From Actinopolymorpha cephalotaxi (GTDB taxonomy: Bacteria; Actinomycetota; Actinomycetes; Propionibacteriales; Actinopolymorphaceae), in contig NZ_JACBZA010000001.1 of NCBI RefSeq assembly GCF_013408535.1, forward strand, positions 3,804,850 to 3,868,849: a stretch of 64,000 nucleotides of DNA, written 5' to 3'. The position numbers and the translations under genes are program-made. The notes beneath the pieces are model-generated. The model made no database searches. It was not told where the DNA came from and saw only the letters and a list, made by a program, of their open reading frames with translations. Shown here piece by piece: positions 34,763 to 43,128 of this stretch (within the stretch, counting starts at the first letter, position 1; each line of letters begins with the position of its first letter).

Positions 34763-35682
34763 GCAGTACCCCGCCGAGCAGTACCCCATTGGGCAGTACT
34801 CCGCTCGGCAGTACGCCGGAGCCCCTGCGGGTCGCCGCCGTCTTCCTGACCATGGGCGACCGTCCGGCCGAGCTCCACCGGGCGATCACCAGCGTCACCG
34901 GCCAGCTCGGCGAACCCGTGGAGGTCGTGGTCGTCGCCAACGGCGTACCCGCCCCGGACGTGCCGGACGGTGTCACGGTGGTGACGTTGCCGGCCAACGC
35001 CGGCATCCCGGGCGGCCGCAACGCGGGCCTGGCCGCGGCGAGCGCCGACATCGTGATGTTCGTCGACGACGACGGGTGGCTGCCCCGGCCGACCACGGCC
35101 GAGCGGCTGCGTGACCTGTTCGCCGAGGACCCCCGCCTCGGCATCGTGTCGTTCCACATCGTCGACCCCGAGTCCGGGGTGACCCAGCGCCGGCACGTGC
35201 CGCGGGTGCGCGTGGGCGACCCGAACGAGTCCTCGGAGGTCACCACGTTCCTGGGCGGCGCCGCGGCGATCCGGCAGGCGGTCTTCGACGACGTGGGAAC
35301 GTTCCCGGCGGCGTTCTTCTACGCCCACGAGGAGACCGACCTCGCCTGGCGGGCGCTGGACGCCGGCTGGCGGATCCGTTACGACGCCGACTGTGTCCTT
35401 TGTCACCCGGCGACGTCGCCGGCGCGGCACTCGGCGTACTTCCGGCTGAACGCCCGCAACCGCGTCTGGCTGGCCAAGCGCAACCTGCCCAAACCCGTCG
35501 CGGCCGCCTATCTGGCCACCTGGGTGGCACTGACCCTGGCTCGAACGCGTACCATCTCGGGGCTGAGCGCCTGGTCGTCCGGCTTGCTGGAAGGCCTTCG
35601 CACACCGTGCGGGCGCCGCAAACCGATCGCCTGGCGCACCGTGTGGCGCATGACCCGCCTGGGAAGGCCTCCACTGGTATGA
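34759..35682 (+). CDS. Family 2 glycosyltransferase
   Basis: A 307-residue GT-A enzyme. 'VVVVANGVPAPDVPDGV', 'NAGIPGGRNAGLAAASADIV' and the metal-binding 'MFVDDDGWLPRPTTAERL' are typical, with 'FYAHEETDLAWRALDAGWRI' carrying the catalytic acidic residues. It resembles rhamnosyl/galactosyl transferases that start with a short Ser/Thr/Pro stretch, here 'SSTPPSSTPLGSTPLGSTP', encoded by 4 similar 15-base units. The donor sugar is unknown. It overlaps the second phosphotransferase by 4 bp (GTGA) and precedes the exporter genes by 80 nt, suggesting it decorates the polymer made by this operon. Confidence 0.88.
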   Translation: MSSTPPSSTPLGSTPLGSTPEPLRVAAVFLTMGDRPAELHRAITSVTGQLGEPVEVVVVANGVPAPDVPDGVTVVTLPANAGIPGGRNAGLAAASADIVMFVDDDGWLPRPTTAERLRDLFAEDPRLGIVSFHIVDPESGVTQRRHVPRVRVGDPNESSEVTTFLGGAAAIRQAVFDDVGTFPAAFFYAHEETDLAWRALDAGWRIRYDADCVLCHPATSPARHSAYFRLNARNRVWLAKRNLPKPVAAAYLATWVALTLARTRTISGLSAWSSGLLEGLRTPCGRRKPIAWRTVWRMTRLGRPPLV

Positions 35683-35761
35683 CGATCTGGCAGAACCCGG
35701 CCGACCGCCGGCGTTGTCGTACGCTCGGCGGCATGCGTTCGGTGCATTTCGGGAGGCAACG

Positions 35762-36628
35762 GTGACCACCACCACGACCCCCCCGTCGCCGTCCGAACTC
35801 GCGGCGCAGTACGGCCTGGCACCGAGTTCGGCCCGCCCGCCGCTGGGTGACTACATCCGGCAGCTGTGGCAGCGACGGCACTTCATCACCGCGTTCGCGA
35901 CCTCGCGGACGGTGACGATGTACTCCGGCGCCCGGCTCGGACAGCTCTGGCAGGTCCTCACGCCGCTGATGAACGCGGCGGTCTACTACCTGATCTTCGG
36001 CCTGCTGTTCAACACCGCGCACAAGATCGACAACTTCACCGCGTTCCTGGTGACCGGCGTCTTCGTGATGTCGTTCAGCACCAGGTCGGTGACGTCCGGC
36101 GCGCGGGCGATCTCCGGGAACCTCGCCATGATCCGGGCGCTGCACTTCCCCCGGGCGACGCTGCCGTTCTCGTCCACGATCGTCGAGCTGCAGCAGATGC
36201 TGGTGTCGATGGTCGTGCTGTGCCTGATCGTGCTGGCCACCGGCGAGCCGCTCACCTGGTCGTGGCTGCTGGTCATCCCCGCACTGGCGCTGCAGACGAT
36301 GTTCAACATCGGGCTGAGCCTGGCGATGGCCCGGATCGGTGCCACCCTCCCGGACATCAGCCAGCTGCTGCCGTTCATCACCCGGGTCTGGCTGTACTTC
36401 TCCGGCGTGTTCTTCCTGATCCCGCAGCGGGTGCACAACCACCTGATGCAGGAGATCATGCTGGCCAACCCGGCGTCGGTCTACATCGAGCTGGTCCGGG
36501 ACGCGTTCATCGAGCGGCACGACGCACCGCACCATGCCTGGCAGCTCGCCGTCGCCTGGGCGGTCGTCGGCTTCGTGGTCGGGTTCTGGTACTTCTGGGG
36601 AGCTGAGGAGAAGTACGGCCGTGGCTGA
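35762..36628 (+). CDS. ABC-2 polysaccharide/teichoic acid export permease (TagG-like)
   Basis: A 288-residue membrane permease. After a short N-terminus, 'SRTVTMYSGARLGQLWQVLT' is the conserved cytoplasmic start of ABC-2 exporters of the TagG/Wzm family. Six membrane helices follow, including 'LMNAAVYYLIFGLLFN' and the C-terminal 'VAWAVVGFVVGFWYFWG'. GTG 35762 has a perfect GGGAGG 5 nt upstream. It partners the ATPase gene at 36621, whose start overlaps this gene's end by 8 bp. The substrate is probably the phosphodiester-linked glycan assembled by the upstream enzymes (inference). Confidence 0.92.
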   Translation: MTTTTTPPSPSELAAQYGLAPSSARPPLGDYIRQLWQRRHFITAFATSRTVTMYSGARLGQLWQVLTPLMNAAVYYLIFGLLFNTAHKIDNFTAFLVTGVFVMSFSTRSVTSGARAISGNLAMIRALHFPRATLPFSSTIVELQQMLVSMVVLCLIVLATGEPLTWSWLLVIPALALQTMFNIGLSLAMARIGATLPDISQLLPFITRVWLYFSGVFFLIPQRVHNHLMQEIMLANPASVYIELVRDAFIERHDAPHHAWQLAVAWAVVGFVVGFWYFWGAEEKYGRG

Positions 36629-37442
36629 GCACCTGACCGGCGACATCACCGACGCACACGGCCGGACCGTGCGCCGCGAGCCCACGTCGCGCGAAGTGGC
36701 GCCGACGGTGATCGTCGACGACCTGCACATCACCTATCGCGTGTACGGCGCGACCGCGGGCAAGGGCAACGCGCCCGCGGCGTTCAAGCGGATCCTCAAC
36801 CGCCAGAGCTCTCCTGCGCTGCGCGAGGTGCATGCCATCCGCGGTGTGACGTTCACCGTCCACCGGGGTGAGTCCGTCGGGCTGATCGGCCGCAACGGCT
36901 CCGGCAAGAGCACCCTGCTCCGCGCCATCGCCGGCCTGCTGCCACCGACCAAGGGTGCGGTGTTCACCGACGGGCAGCCCACCCTGCTCGGCGTCAACGC
37001 CGCGCTGATGACCGGCCTGAGCGGCGAGCGCAACGTCATCCTCGGCTGCCTGGCCATGGGCCTCACGCCGGAGCAGGCGAGGGAGCGCTACGACGACATC
37101 GTGGAGTTCGCCGGCATCGGCGAGTTCATCGATCTGCCCATGCAGACGTACTCCTCCGGCATGCAGCAGCGGCTGCGGTTCGCGATCGCGGCGGTGAAGA
37201 GCCACGACGTGCTGATGATCGACGAGGCGCTGGCCACCGGCGACGCGGAGTTCCGCAAGCGCAGCGAGGAGCGCATCCGCGAGCTGCGTGACGAGGCCGG
37301 CTCGGTGTTCCTGGTCAGCCACAGCCTGGACGTCGTGACCGAGACCTGCACCCGGGTGATCTGGCTGGACAAGGGCCAGATCAAGATGGACGGCGACGCC
37401 GAGACGGTGGTCAAGGCCTACAGCGCGGCCACCAGCCGCTGA
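36621..37442 (+). CDS. ABC transporter ATPase of polysaccharide export (TagH/Wzt-like)
   Basis: A 273-residue ATPase. Walker A is 'SVGLIGRNGSGKSTLLRAIA', the signature is 'TYSSGMQQRLRFAIAAV', Walker B is 'VLMIDEALATGD', and the H-loop follows in 'SVFLVSHSLDVVTETC'. About 30 extra N-terminal residues precede the fold. There is no C-terminal carbohydrate-binding domain of the Wzt type, so substrate recognition lies elsewhere. It forms the energy module of the exporter with the upstream permease. The gene ends the rightward series; convergent glycosyltransferase genes follow. Confidence 0.93.
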   Translation: MAEHLTGDITDAHGRTVRREPTSREVAPTVIVDDLHITYRVYGATAGKGNAPAAFKRILNRQSSPALREVHAIRGVTFTVHRGESVGLIGRNGSGKSTLLRAIAGLLPPTKGAVFTDGQPTLLGVNAALMTGLSGERNVILGCLAMGLTPEQARERYDDIVEFAGIGEFIDLPMQTYSSGMQQRLRFAIAAVKSHDVLMIDEALATGDAEFRKRSEERIRELRDEAGSVFLVSHSLDVVTETCTRVIWLDKGQIKMDGDAETVVKAYSAATSR

Positions 37443-37452
37443 CGGGGGTCGG

Positions 37453-37509
37453 CGCGGCCGGGGCCTGGCGACGCGGCCGGGGCCCGGCGACGCGGGCGGG
37501 GCCCGGCGA
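37453..37509. repeat. Three tandem 19-mers between convergent genes
   Basis: CGCGGCCGGGGCCTGGCGA and two variants repeat at 37453-37471, 37472-37490 and 37491-37509 in the gap between the ATPase gene and the glycosyltransferase gene. The GC-rich units can also form hairpins, so they may contribute to termination. Confidence 0.7.
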
Positions 37510-37514
37510 AAGCC

Positions 37515-38579
37515 TCAGACCTTCGTCGGCTGCGGCGTACGCCGGCCGAGTGAACGCGGGCTGACCAGGAAACCCGCTCCCCAGGTCATGTGCATGGTGG
37601 CCACCACGACTGGCAGCCATGCCCGCCCGCGCAGCGACATCCCCCGCCCCTCGACCAGGGACGCGGCGAGCACGGCGAGCAGGTAGCCGACGGGAAGTAC
37701 GAAGCCGAGCAACAGCCACGGCAGGCCGGCGACGAGGCCGGCCAGGCCGAGCACGAGGCCGAGCCCGCAGCCGAGGACGGCCAGCGGCGGGGCGAGGTAG
37801 CGGTAGTTGAACGTGCCGGGGTGGGTACGCCCGATCGCGCGGCGCCACTTGCCGGTGAGGTAGAACTGCCGCACCAGGTCCGACAGCCTGGACCGCGGGT
37901 GGTAGGTGACCCGTAGCTCGGGACTGAACCACACCGTCCCGCCGGCCTGGCGGATCCGGTGGTTGAGCTCCCAGTCCTGGGCGCGAACGAAGGTGTCGTC
38001 GAAGCCGCCCAGCCGCTCGAGGGTCTCCCGGCGGAAGACGCCGAGGTAGACCGAGTCGACCTCGCCGGCCTCGCCGCCGGAATGGAAGCGGGCGCCGCCG
38101 AGCCCGATCGGGCTGACGTAGGCACGGGCGGCCGCCTCCTCGAAGCCGGGCTCGCCCTCGGCCGCCATCACCCCACCCACGTTGTCCGCCCCGGTCTCGG
38201 CGAGCAGCTCCACCGCCCGGCGGATGTAGCCCGGGGAGAGGATGCCGTGCCCGTCGACGCGGACGACGACCTCGTACGTCGTCGCCCTGATCGCGGCGTT
38301 CAGCCCGGTCGGCGCTATGCCGGCAGGATTCTCCACCAGCCGGACGCGGGCGTCCTCGGCGACGAGTTCCTCGGCGATCTGCTGGGTGCGGTCGCGGGAC
38401 GGGGCGACGGCGACCACCAGCTCCAGCCGGCCCGGGTAGTCCTGGGACAGGACCTGCGCCACGGCGGTCCGCAGATGGCGCTCCTCGTTGCGGACCGGCA
38501 TCACCACCGAGACGCCCGGCCAGGGGGTTCCGGCGGGTTCGGGGGGTTCAGGGGGTACGGGCTGGGGTGTTCCCGTCAC
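37515..38579 (-). CDS. Family 2 glycosyltransferase (ExoM-like, membrane associated)
   Basis: A 354-residue protein with a GT-A domain, 'VSVVMPVRNEERHLRTAVAQ', and an unusual metal site 'VVVRVDGHGILSPGYI' (DGHG rather than DxD), followed by 'FDDTFVRAQDWELNHRIRQ'. The C-terminal third has about three membrane helices, placing catalysis at the membrane. Similar enzymes build succinoglycan-like polymers; the sugar is not predicted. GTG 38579 has AAAGGG 5 nt upstream. The gene is convergent with the exporter ATPase. Confidence 0.87.
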   Translation of the reverse strand: MTGTPQPVPPEPPEPAGTPWPGVSVVMPVRNEERHLRTAVAQVLSQDYPGRLELVVAVAPSRDRTQQIAEELVAEDARVRLVENPAGIAPTGLNAAIRATTYEVVVRVDGHGILSPGYIRRAVELLAETGADNVGGVMAAEGEPGFEEAAARAYVSPIGLGGARFHSGGEAGEVDSVYLGVFRRETLERLGGFDDTFVRAQDWELNHRIRQAGGTVWFSPELRVTYHPRSRLSDLVRQFYLTGKWRRAIGRTHPGTFNYRYLAPPLAVLGCGLGLVLGLAGLVAGLPWLLLGFVLPVGYLLAVLAASLVEGRGMSLRGRAWLPVVVATMHMTWGAGFLVSPRSLGRRTPQPTKV

Positions 38580-38734
38580 GGCGGCCCTTTCGAAACGACG
38601 GCGTGAAGATCAGTGCGGTAGCCGGGCCGGCCGAAGCCCCCGGGCGGACCGGCGGGGGACCAACTTACCGAGCCGTCGCGCCACGGCCGTCCCGGGGCTT
38701 CGCGCCGTCCGGGCCCCTCCCGGAGGTCCGCCGC

Positions 38735-40453
38735 TCAGCCGGCGGAGCAGACCTGGCCGAGCTCGTGCACGGCCTGCTTCTTCTCAGCGTCCGAACCACT
38801 GCCGGAGCCGGAGCTACCGGAGCTACGTGAGCCGCCGGTACCGCCCGACCCGGAACCCGACCCCGCCCCCTGGTCCCCGCTCGCCTTCGCCCTGCCCGCG
38901 GAATTCGCCGTGGGACCGGGGCTCGGCGTCGCCTTGGACGCCTTGATCGCGGCGCCGACGTTCTCCTTGATCACCGAGAAGTCCGGGCGCGCGGTCTTGA
39001 TCAGCGGCGGCACGAACTGCACCGAGACGATCTTCTGCCGCTTCGCCTTCAGCGCGAGGTCGACCATGGTGTCCAGCTCGCTGGCCGGGATGTCGGTGGA
39101 GACGACCTGCTGGCCCACCTCGGCGATCCTCTGGAACTTCAGCAGCACGGTGGCCGGGTCGAGCTGGTGCAGCATCGCGGCCATCACACAGCGCTGCCGG
39201 GCCATCCGGTCGTAGTCGCTGGTGGTCGCCCGTGACCGGGAGTACCACAACGCGTGGTAGCCATCCAGTCGCTGGTCGCCCGCCTTGATGACGCCGCGTA
39301 CGGTGCCGTCCCGGCCGGTGATCGGTACGTCCGCCCGGACGTTCACGCGTACGCCGCCGACCGCGTCGACCAGCTGCTCGAACCCGCCCATGTCGATCAG
39401 GGCGTAGTAGTTGACCTTCAGCCCGGTCATCTGCCGGATCGCGTCCTCGGTGGCGGTGATCCCGGGGTTCGGGTCGCCGGGGAACAGCTGTTTGTGGTCG
39501 GTGGCCCAGGTGTAGACGGCGTTCAGCAGGCACTCGTCGCCGCAGTCGAAGCCGTTCGGGAACTGCTTGTGCATCACCGAGCCGGGCGGGAACGGCACCC
39601 GCTGGAGGTTGCGGGGGAAGCTGAACATCGCGGCCCGGCCGGTCCGCTCGTCGATGGACACCAGCGTCATGCTGTCCGGGCGCAGGCCCACCCGGTCCTT
39701 GCCGGCGTCGGCTCCGAGCAGCAGCAGGTTGTACCGCCCGGCGGTCGGGTCGGTCGTGGTGGTGCCGGCGAAGATCCGGGCGATGGAGTCGCGGGCCACC
39801 CCGACGTAGTGGGCGGAGGTGAGCACCAGGCTCACCGCGAGTACGGACGCCGCCGCCATCGTGACGGTCGAGGTCAGCCGCTGCTTCTGCCGCATCCGGA
39901 GCGGACGGCCGAGCCGCCAGGCGTCCACGAACAGCGCCAGCCAGCCCACGGCGACGACGACCAGCGCGATCTGGCCGAAGCGGAGCACGCCGGGGTTGGA
40001 GATCAGGGAGATCAGCAGCCGCGGGGAGACCAGCCCGACCAGTGCGAGGAGTACGGCGACGGAGAGTACGGCCGCCGCCACCCGCAGCGCGAACCTGCCG
40101 ACGGCGCGGTTGCCCGCGACCAGCTGCGCCGATCCGGGTGCCCCCAGCGTCATCAGCAGCAGGCAGACCGCCCGCCGGAACCACCGGCCGCTCTCGGCGC
40201 CTCGCGGGTCGTCCGGTCCGCCCGGGCCGCCTCCCGACGGCCTGGGGGGCGCGGACGGCCGCGGGGTGTTCCGGCCGGCGGAGGCGGGCCGGTGCCCGCG
40301 GGAGGCGCCGGCGGAGCCCGAGGAGGACGTGCCGCGCGAGGACGCGGTCGTACGGGAGGACGGGTGGGTACGAGAAGTTGGGGGTCGCGCGCCGCTCCGC
40401 CGACCACGGACATCCCCCGAGTGCGGCCCACGCCGCTGGTCCCACCCCGTCAT
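38735..40453 (-). CDS. LytR-CpsA-Psr (LCP) family wall-polymer ligase
   Basis: A 572-residue protein. Residues ~1-90 are disordered and Pro/Ser/Arg-rich. Three membrane segments follow: 'VCLLLMTLGAPGSAQLV', 'LRVAAAVLSVAVLLALVGLV' and 'LVVVAVGWLALFV', with another near 'VTMAAASVLAVSLVLTSAHY'. The LCP domain has 'YNLLLLGADAGKDRVGLRPD', 'MTLVSIDERTGRAAMFSFPR' and 'YHALWYSRSRATTSDYDRMA'; Arg and Asp residues that hold the pyrophosphate-lipid substrate are present. LCP enzymes transfer glycopolymers from lipid carriers to peptidoglycan. A Cys pair in 'GFDCGDECLLN' is likely disulphide-forming. ATG 40453 is preferred; ATG 40471 is possible. It is divergent from a second LCP gene. Confidence 0.93.
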   Translation of the reverse strand: MTGWDQRRGPHSGDVRGRRSGARPPTSRTHPSSRTTASSRGTSSSGSAGASRGHRPASAGRNTPRPSAPPRPSGGGPGGPDDPRGAESGRWFRRAVCLLLMTLGAPGSAQLVAGNRAVGRFALRVAAAVLSVAVLLALVGLVSPRLLISLISNPGVLRFGQIALVVVAVGWLALFVDAWRLGRPLRMRQKQRLTSTVTMAAASVLAVSLVLTSAHYVGVARDSIARIFAGTTTTDPTAGRYNLLLLGADAGKDRVGLRPDSMTLVSIDERTGRAAMFSFPRNLQRVPFPPGSVMHKQFPNGFDCGDECLLNAVYTWATDHKQLFPGDPNPGITATEDAIRQMTGLKVNYYALIDMGGFEQLVDAVGGVRVNVRADVPITGRDGTVRGVIKAGDQRLDGYHALWYSRSRATTSDYDRMARQRCVMAAMLHQLDPATVLLKFQRIAEVGQQVVSTDIPASELDTMVDLALKAKRQKIVSVQFVPPLIKTARPDFSVIKENVGAAIKASKATPSPGPTANSAGRAKASGDQGAGSGSGSGGTGGSRSSGSSGSGSGSDAEKKQAVHELGQVCSAG

Positions 40454-40547
40454 GGCGGCATACCAGCACATCGGGTGGCGTGATCATCACCGCCACGCCG
40501 AGCGGGACGCCAACTGAGCCGGATGTGCCGGATCCGGGCCCAGCGGG

Positions 40548-40553
40548 TACGGT
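40548..40553 (+). promoter_or_regulatory. -10 box TACGGT, leaderless promoter of the second LCP gene
   Basis: TACGGT lies 6 nt before ATG 40560 with no Shine-Dalgarno sequence, in the 106 bp divergent region between two LCP genes. Confidence 0.55.
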
Positions 40554-40559
40554 GCCTCC

Positions 40560-42008
40560 ATGCCTGACGGCGGCCGCCCGCAACGACCGGGTCCACCCGA
40601 CGACGAGGGTCGCGACTCCGCACACTACGGCTGGCTCTACGAAGGGGCCGGCCGGGAGCGGTCCGCGCGTGAGAACCGCTCCCGCGCCCGCCGGGGAGAG
40701 GCTCCCTCGCCGGAGCCCACCCAGCCGATGCCCACCCGTTCCGGCCCCGACCGCGGCCGCGGGCAGCGCCCCCAGAACCCCCCGCCACGTGCGCAGCGCG
40801 GCGGCGGCCGCGGCGAGTACGCCGCCTACTCAGGGTCCGGCAACGACTACGGCGAGGGCCGTGGCAGCGACCGGGGCGGCGACTACGGCAACGACTACCG
40901 GAACGAGTACGCCGACCCGCGGGACGACCGGGACCGTCCGGGCGCACGGGAGTACGGCGGGCGTCCCCGTGGCGGCGGCCGCGCCGCCCCTCCGCCCAGA
41001 GGCCCGGGTGGCCGGCTGCTGCCCGAGCCGAAGCAACGCCGTCGCCGGTCGGGATTCCGGCTGCGGCGGATCCTGCTCCTCCTGCTCGTCGCCTGGCTGG
41101 TCATCCTGATCGGCGTACCCATCCTCGCCTGGAGCCGGGTCACCAAGGTGCCGTACGAACCCGCCGGCGAACGCCCCGCGAGCGGCTCGGGCACCAACTT
41201 CCTGCTGGTCGGCTCCGACAGCCGGCAGGGCCTCACCGCCGAACAGCGCAACGCCCTGGGCACCGGGCGCGCGGCCGGTCAGCGCACGGACACGATCATG
41301 ATCCTGCACGTGCCGAGCCTCGCCGGTTCGCCGACGCTGGTGTCCCTGCCCCGCGACTCCTACGTTCCGGTCCCCGGGCACGGCCGCAACAAGATCAACG
41401 CCGCCTTCTCCATCGGCGGGCCCAAGCTCCTCACCGAGACGGTGGAGAGCGCCACCGGCCTGAAGATGGACAGCTACGTCGAGATCGGGTTCGGCGGCTT
41501 CGTCGGCGTGGTCGAGGGCCTCGGCGGCGTCACCATGTGCCTGCCCAAGTCGATCAAGGACGAGAAGGCGCACATCGACCTGCCGTCCGGCTGCCAGAAC
41601 CTCAACGGCCCGAACGCGCTGGGCTATGTCCGCGCCCGCTACTTCGACCCGAAGGGCGACCTGGGTCGGGTGGAGCGTCAACGGCAGTTCCTGTCCGCGG
41701 TGGTGAAGAAGACCGCGAGCCCGGGCACGCTGGTCAACCCGGTCCGCTACACCCGGGTCGGGCTGTCCGCGGGCGACGCACTGACCGTCGGCGAGGGCAC
41801 GACGGTGGTCGACATGGCGCGGTTCGGGCTGGCGATGCGGTCGCTGTCGTCCGGCAGCGGCACGACCCTCACCGTTCCGGTGTCGAGTACGTCGGTGAGC
41901 ACTCCGGTAGGAAGCGCGGTCCGCTGGGACCGCCAGCGGGCGCTCAACCTCTTCCACGCGCTGCGTGACGGCGGGCCGATCCCGCCCAGCCTGATCCCGA
42001 ACGACTGA
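40560..42008 (+). CDS. Second LytR-CpsA-Psr family wall-polymer ligase
   Basis: A 482-residue protein. Residues 1-165 are disordered and rich in Arg, Gly, Asp and Tyr. One membrane helix ('RILLLLLVAWLVILIGVPIL', ~168-188) anchors the extracytoplasmic LCP domain. Key stretches are 'TNFLLVGSDSRQGLTAEQRN', 'QRTDTIMILHVPSLAGSPTL', 'VSLPRDSYVPVPGHGRNKIN' and 'ALGYVRARYFDPKGDLGRVE', all typical. It is closer to the classical LCP core than the divergent neighbour, which has extra membrane helices. The pair may attach two different polymers, for example arabinogalactan-like glycan and the exporter's product (inference). Confidence 0.93.
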   Translation: MPDGGRPQRPGPPDDEGRDSAHYGWLYEGAGRERSARENRSRARRGEAPSPEPTQPMPTRSGPDRGRGQRPQNPPPRAQRGGGRGEYAAYSGSGNDYGEGRGSDRGGDYGNDYRNEYADPRDDRDRPGAREYGGRPRGGGRAAPPPRGPGGRLLPEPKQRRRRSGFRLRRILLLLLVAWLVILIGVPILAWSRVTKVPYEPAGERPASGSGTNFLLVGSDSRQGLTAEQRNALGTGRAAGQRTDTIMILHVPSLAGSPTLVSLPRDSYVPVPGHGRNKINAAFSIGGPKLLTETVESATGLKMDSYVEIGFGGFVGVVEGLGGVTMCLPKSIKDEKAHIDLPSGCQNLNGPNALGYVRARYFDPKGDLGRVERQRQFLSAVVKKTASPGTLVNPVRYTRVGLSAGDALTVGEGTTVVDMARFGLAMRSLSSGSGTTLTVPVSSTSVSTPVGSAVRWDRQRALNLFHALRDGGPIPPSLIPND

Positions 42009-42174
42009 CCGCGTCGCCACCGCAGGTCCTCGGCCGGCCCTCGTTTCGTCCGCCGCAGGTCCGTCGCATGTCCCTCGAAGACCCTCGCCTGGTCCGCTCC
42101 CCCGCCGACATGCTCGGGACCTCGCCCCGCAACCGGGAGCGAGCTCACCCCAAGCCGCTCGTGGAGGACGTCCC

Positions 42175-42465
42175 ATGACCCCGCGGACACCTCAGTTGTC
42201 CCCGCGTTCCCTCATCCGTTCGGTCACCCTCGCCAGCGAGTACGGCGTGGAGTGGGTCGAGGCCCTGGCCCGGGAGATCGAACGCAACCACCGGCCCGAC
42301 CGGTCCCGGCTCACCGTGCGGTGGATCTGTCGGGTGCTTCCGGTGCCACACCTGCGGCAGGCGCGGTGCGTCGTGTGCGCCGACCGCTGGATCTGCCCGG
42401 ACGTCGTCTGGGCGGAGGGGCTGATGTCGTCCGGCCGCCGCGCCCTCGACCGGCTGGACCGCTGA
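42175..42465 (+). CDS. Hypothetical small Cys-rich protein
   Basis: A 96-residue protein of unknown function with no recognised domain. 'SRLTVRWICRVLPVPHLRQA' precedes 'RCVVCADRWICPDVVWAEGL', so it has C-x2-C and further Cys residues that could bind zinc. The ATG follows GGAGGA 7 nt upstream, which argues for a real gene despite its size. It lies 166 bp after the LCP gene and may be read on the same transcript. Its small size and cysteine spacing recall the gene at 29327-29710, but I see no clear homology. Confidence 0.55.
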   Translation: MTPRTPQLSPRSLIRSVTLASEYGVEWVEALAREIERNHRPDRSRLTVRWICRVLPVPHLRQARCVVCADRWICPDVVWAEGLMSSGRRALDRLDR

Positions 42466-42507
42466 CCGATGTCGCTGACGTCGGTGACGTCGGTGACGAG
42501 GTCGGGA

Positions 42508-43011
42508 TCAGGCGGCGGGCAGGTCGCTGGTCCAGCGGTCGCCGGCGTACGGGCCGAACGCCTGCTGGATCTCCGCGCGCGGCAGCCGGAGGTAGTCGAG
42601 CCGACCGAGGACCACCGCGTTCACCTGGTCGGACCAGGTCGGATAGAGGAAGAAGCGCAACCGTGGCTTGACAGCGCCCGCGGGGCGCAGCGCGAGGAAC
42701 TCGTTGCCACGAAAGCGGAGGAAGCCGACGGCGGCCACCTCCTCCCACGTCCAGACGACCCGCCGGCGACGGCCGCGTACCTCCACGCCGTGGCCGCCCA
42801 CCCGCAGCTCCGACCTGGTCAGCAGCAGCCGCACACAGACGTACGTCACCGCCGCCAGCACCACACCGAGCACCACGGCGAGGACGAGGAACCGGTCGGC
42901 GGCGACCACGAGGAGGGGGACGCACAACCCGACGACGAGCAGGCCCAGCAGCCCGACGGCCAGCGGCATCACCCGGCTCATCCTGATCACGGTCGCGTCC
43001 ACGGACGACAT
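42508..43011 (-). CDS. PH-domain-like membrane protein
   Basis: A 167-residue protein. Two adjacent membrane helices fill residues ~12-35 and 40-65: 'PLAVGLLGLLVVGLCVPLLV' and 'FLVLAVVLGVVLAAVTYVCV'. A ~90-residue bacterial PH-like beta domain follows: 'ELRVGGHGVEVRGRRRRVVW' and 'VAAVGFLRFRGNEFLALRPA'. Function is unknown; such proteins are common in actinobacterial membranes. The start ATG at 43011 has only a weak upstream site. It is convergent with the small Cys-rich gene and divergent from the WXG-like gene. Confidence 0.75.
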   Translation of the reverse strand: MSSVDATVIRMSRVMPLAVGLLGLLVVGLCVPLLVVAADRFLVLAVVLGVVLAAVTYVCVRLLLTRSELRVGGHGVEVRGRRRRVVWTWEEVAAVGFLRFRGNEFLALRPAGAVKPRLRFFLYPTWSDQVNAVVLGRLDYLRLPRAEIQQAFGPYAGDRWTSDLPAA

Positions 43012-43128
43012 CCTGGCACACCGGCCGTGGCGTCCCCGCCTGCCTGTGGACAGCGCACAGCGCCGGTGGGACGCCGGCCGCTACGCTACCCGGCGGGCAC
43101 CTCCGGGACGAAAGACGAGGGCGAAGCG

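Noticed and set aside
38632-38702. A long-range imperfect inverted repeat (CGAAGCCCC... / ...GGGGCTTCG)
   Set aside because: The arms are about 16 bp with a mismatch and a ~40 nt loop; in DNA this GC-rich it could occur by chance, so it is not listed as a terminator.
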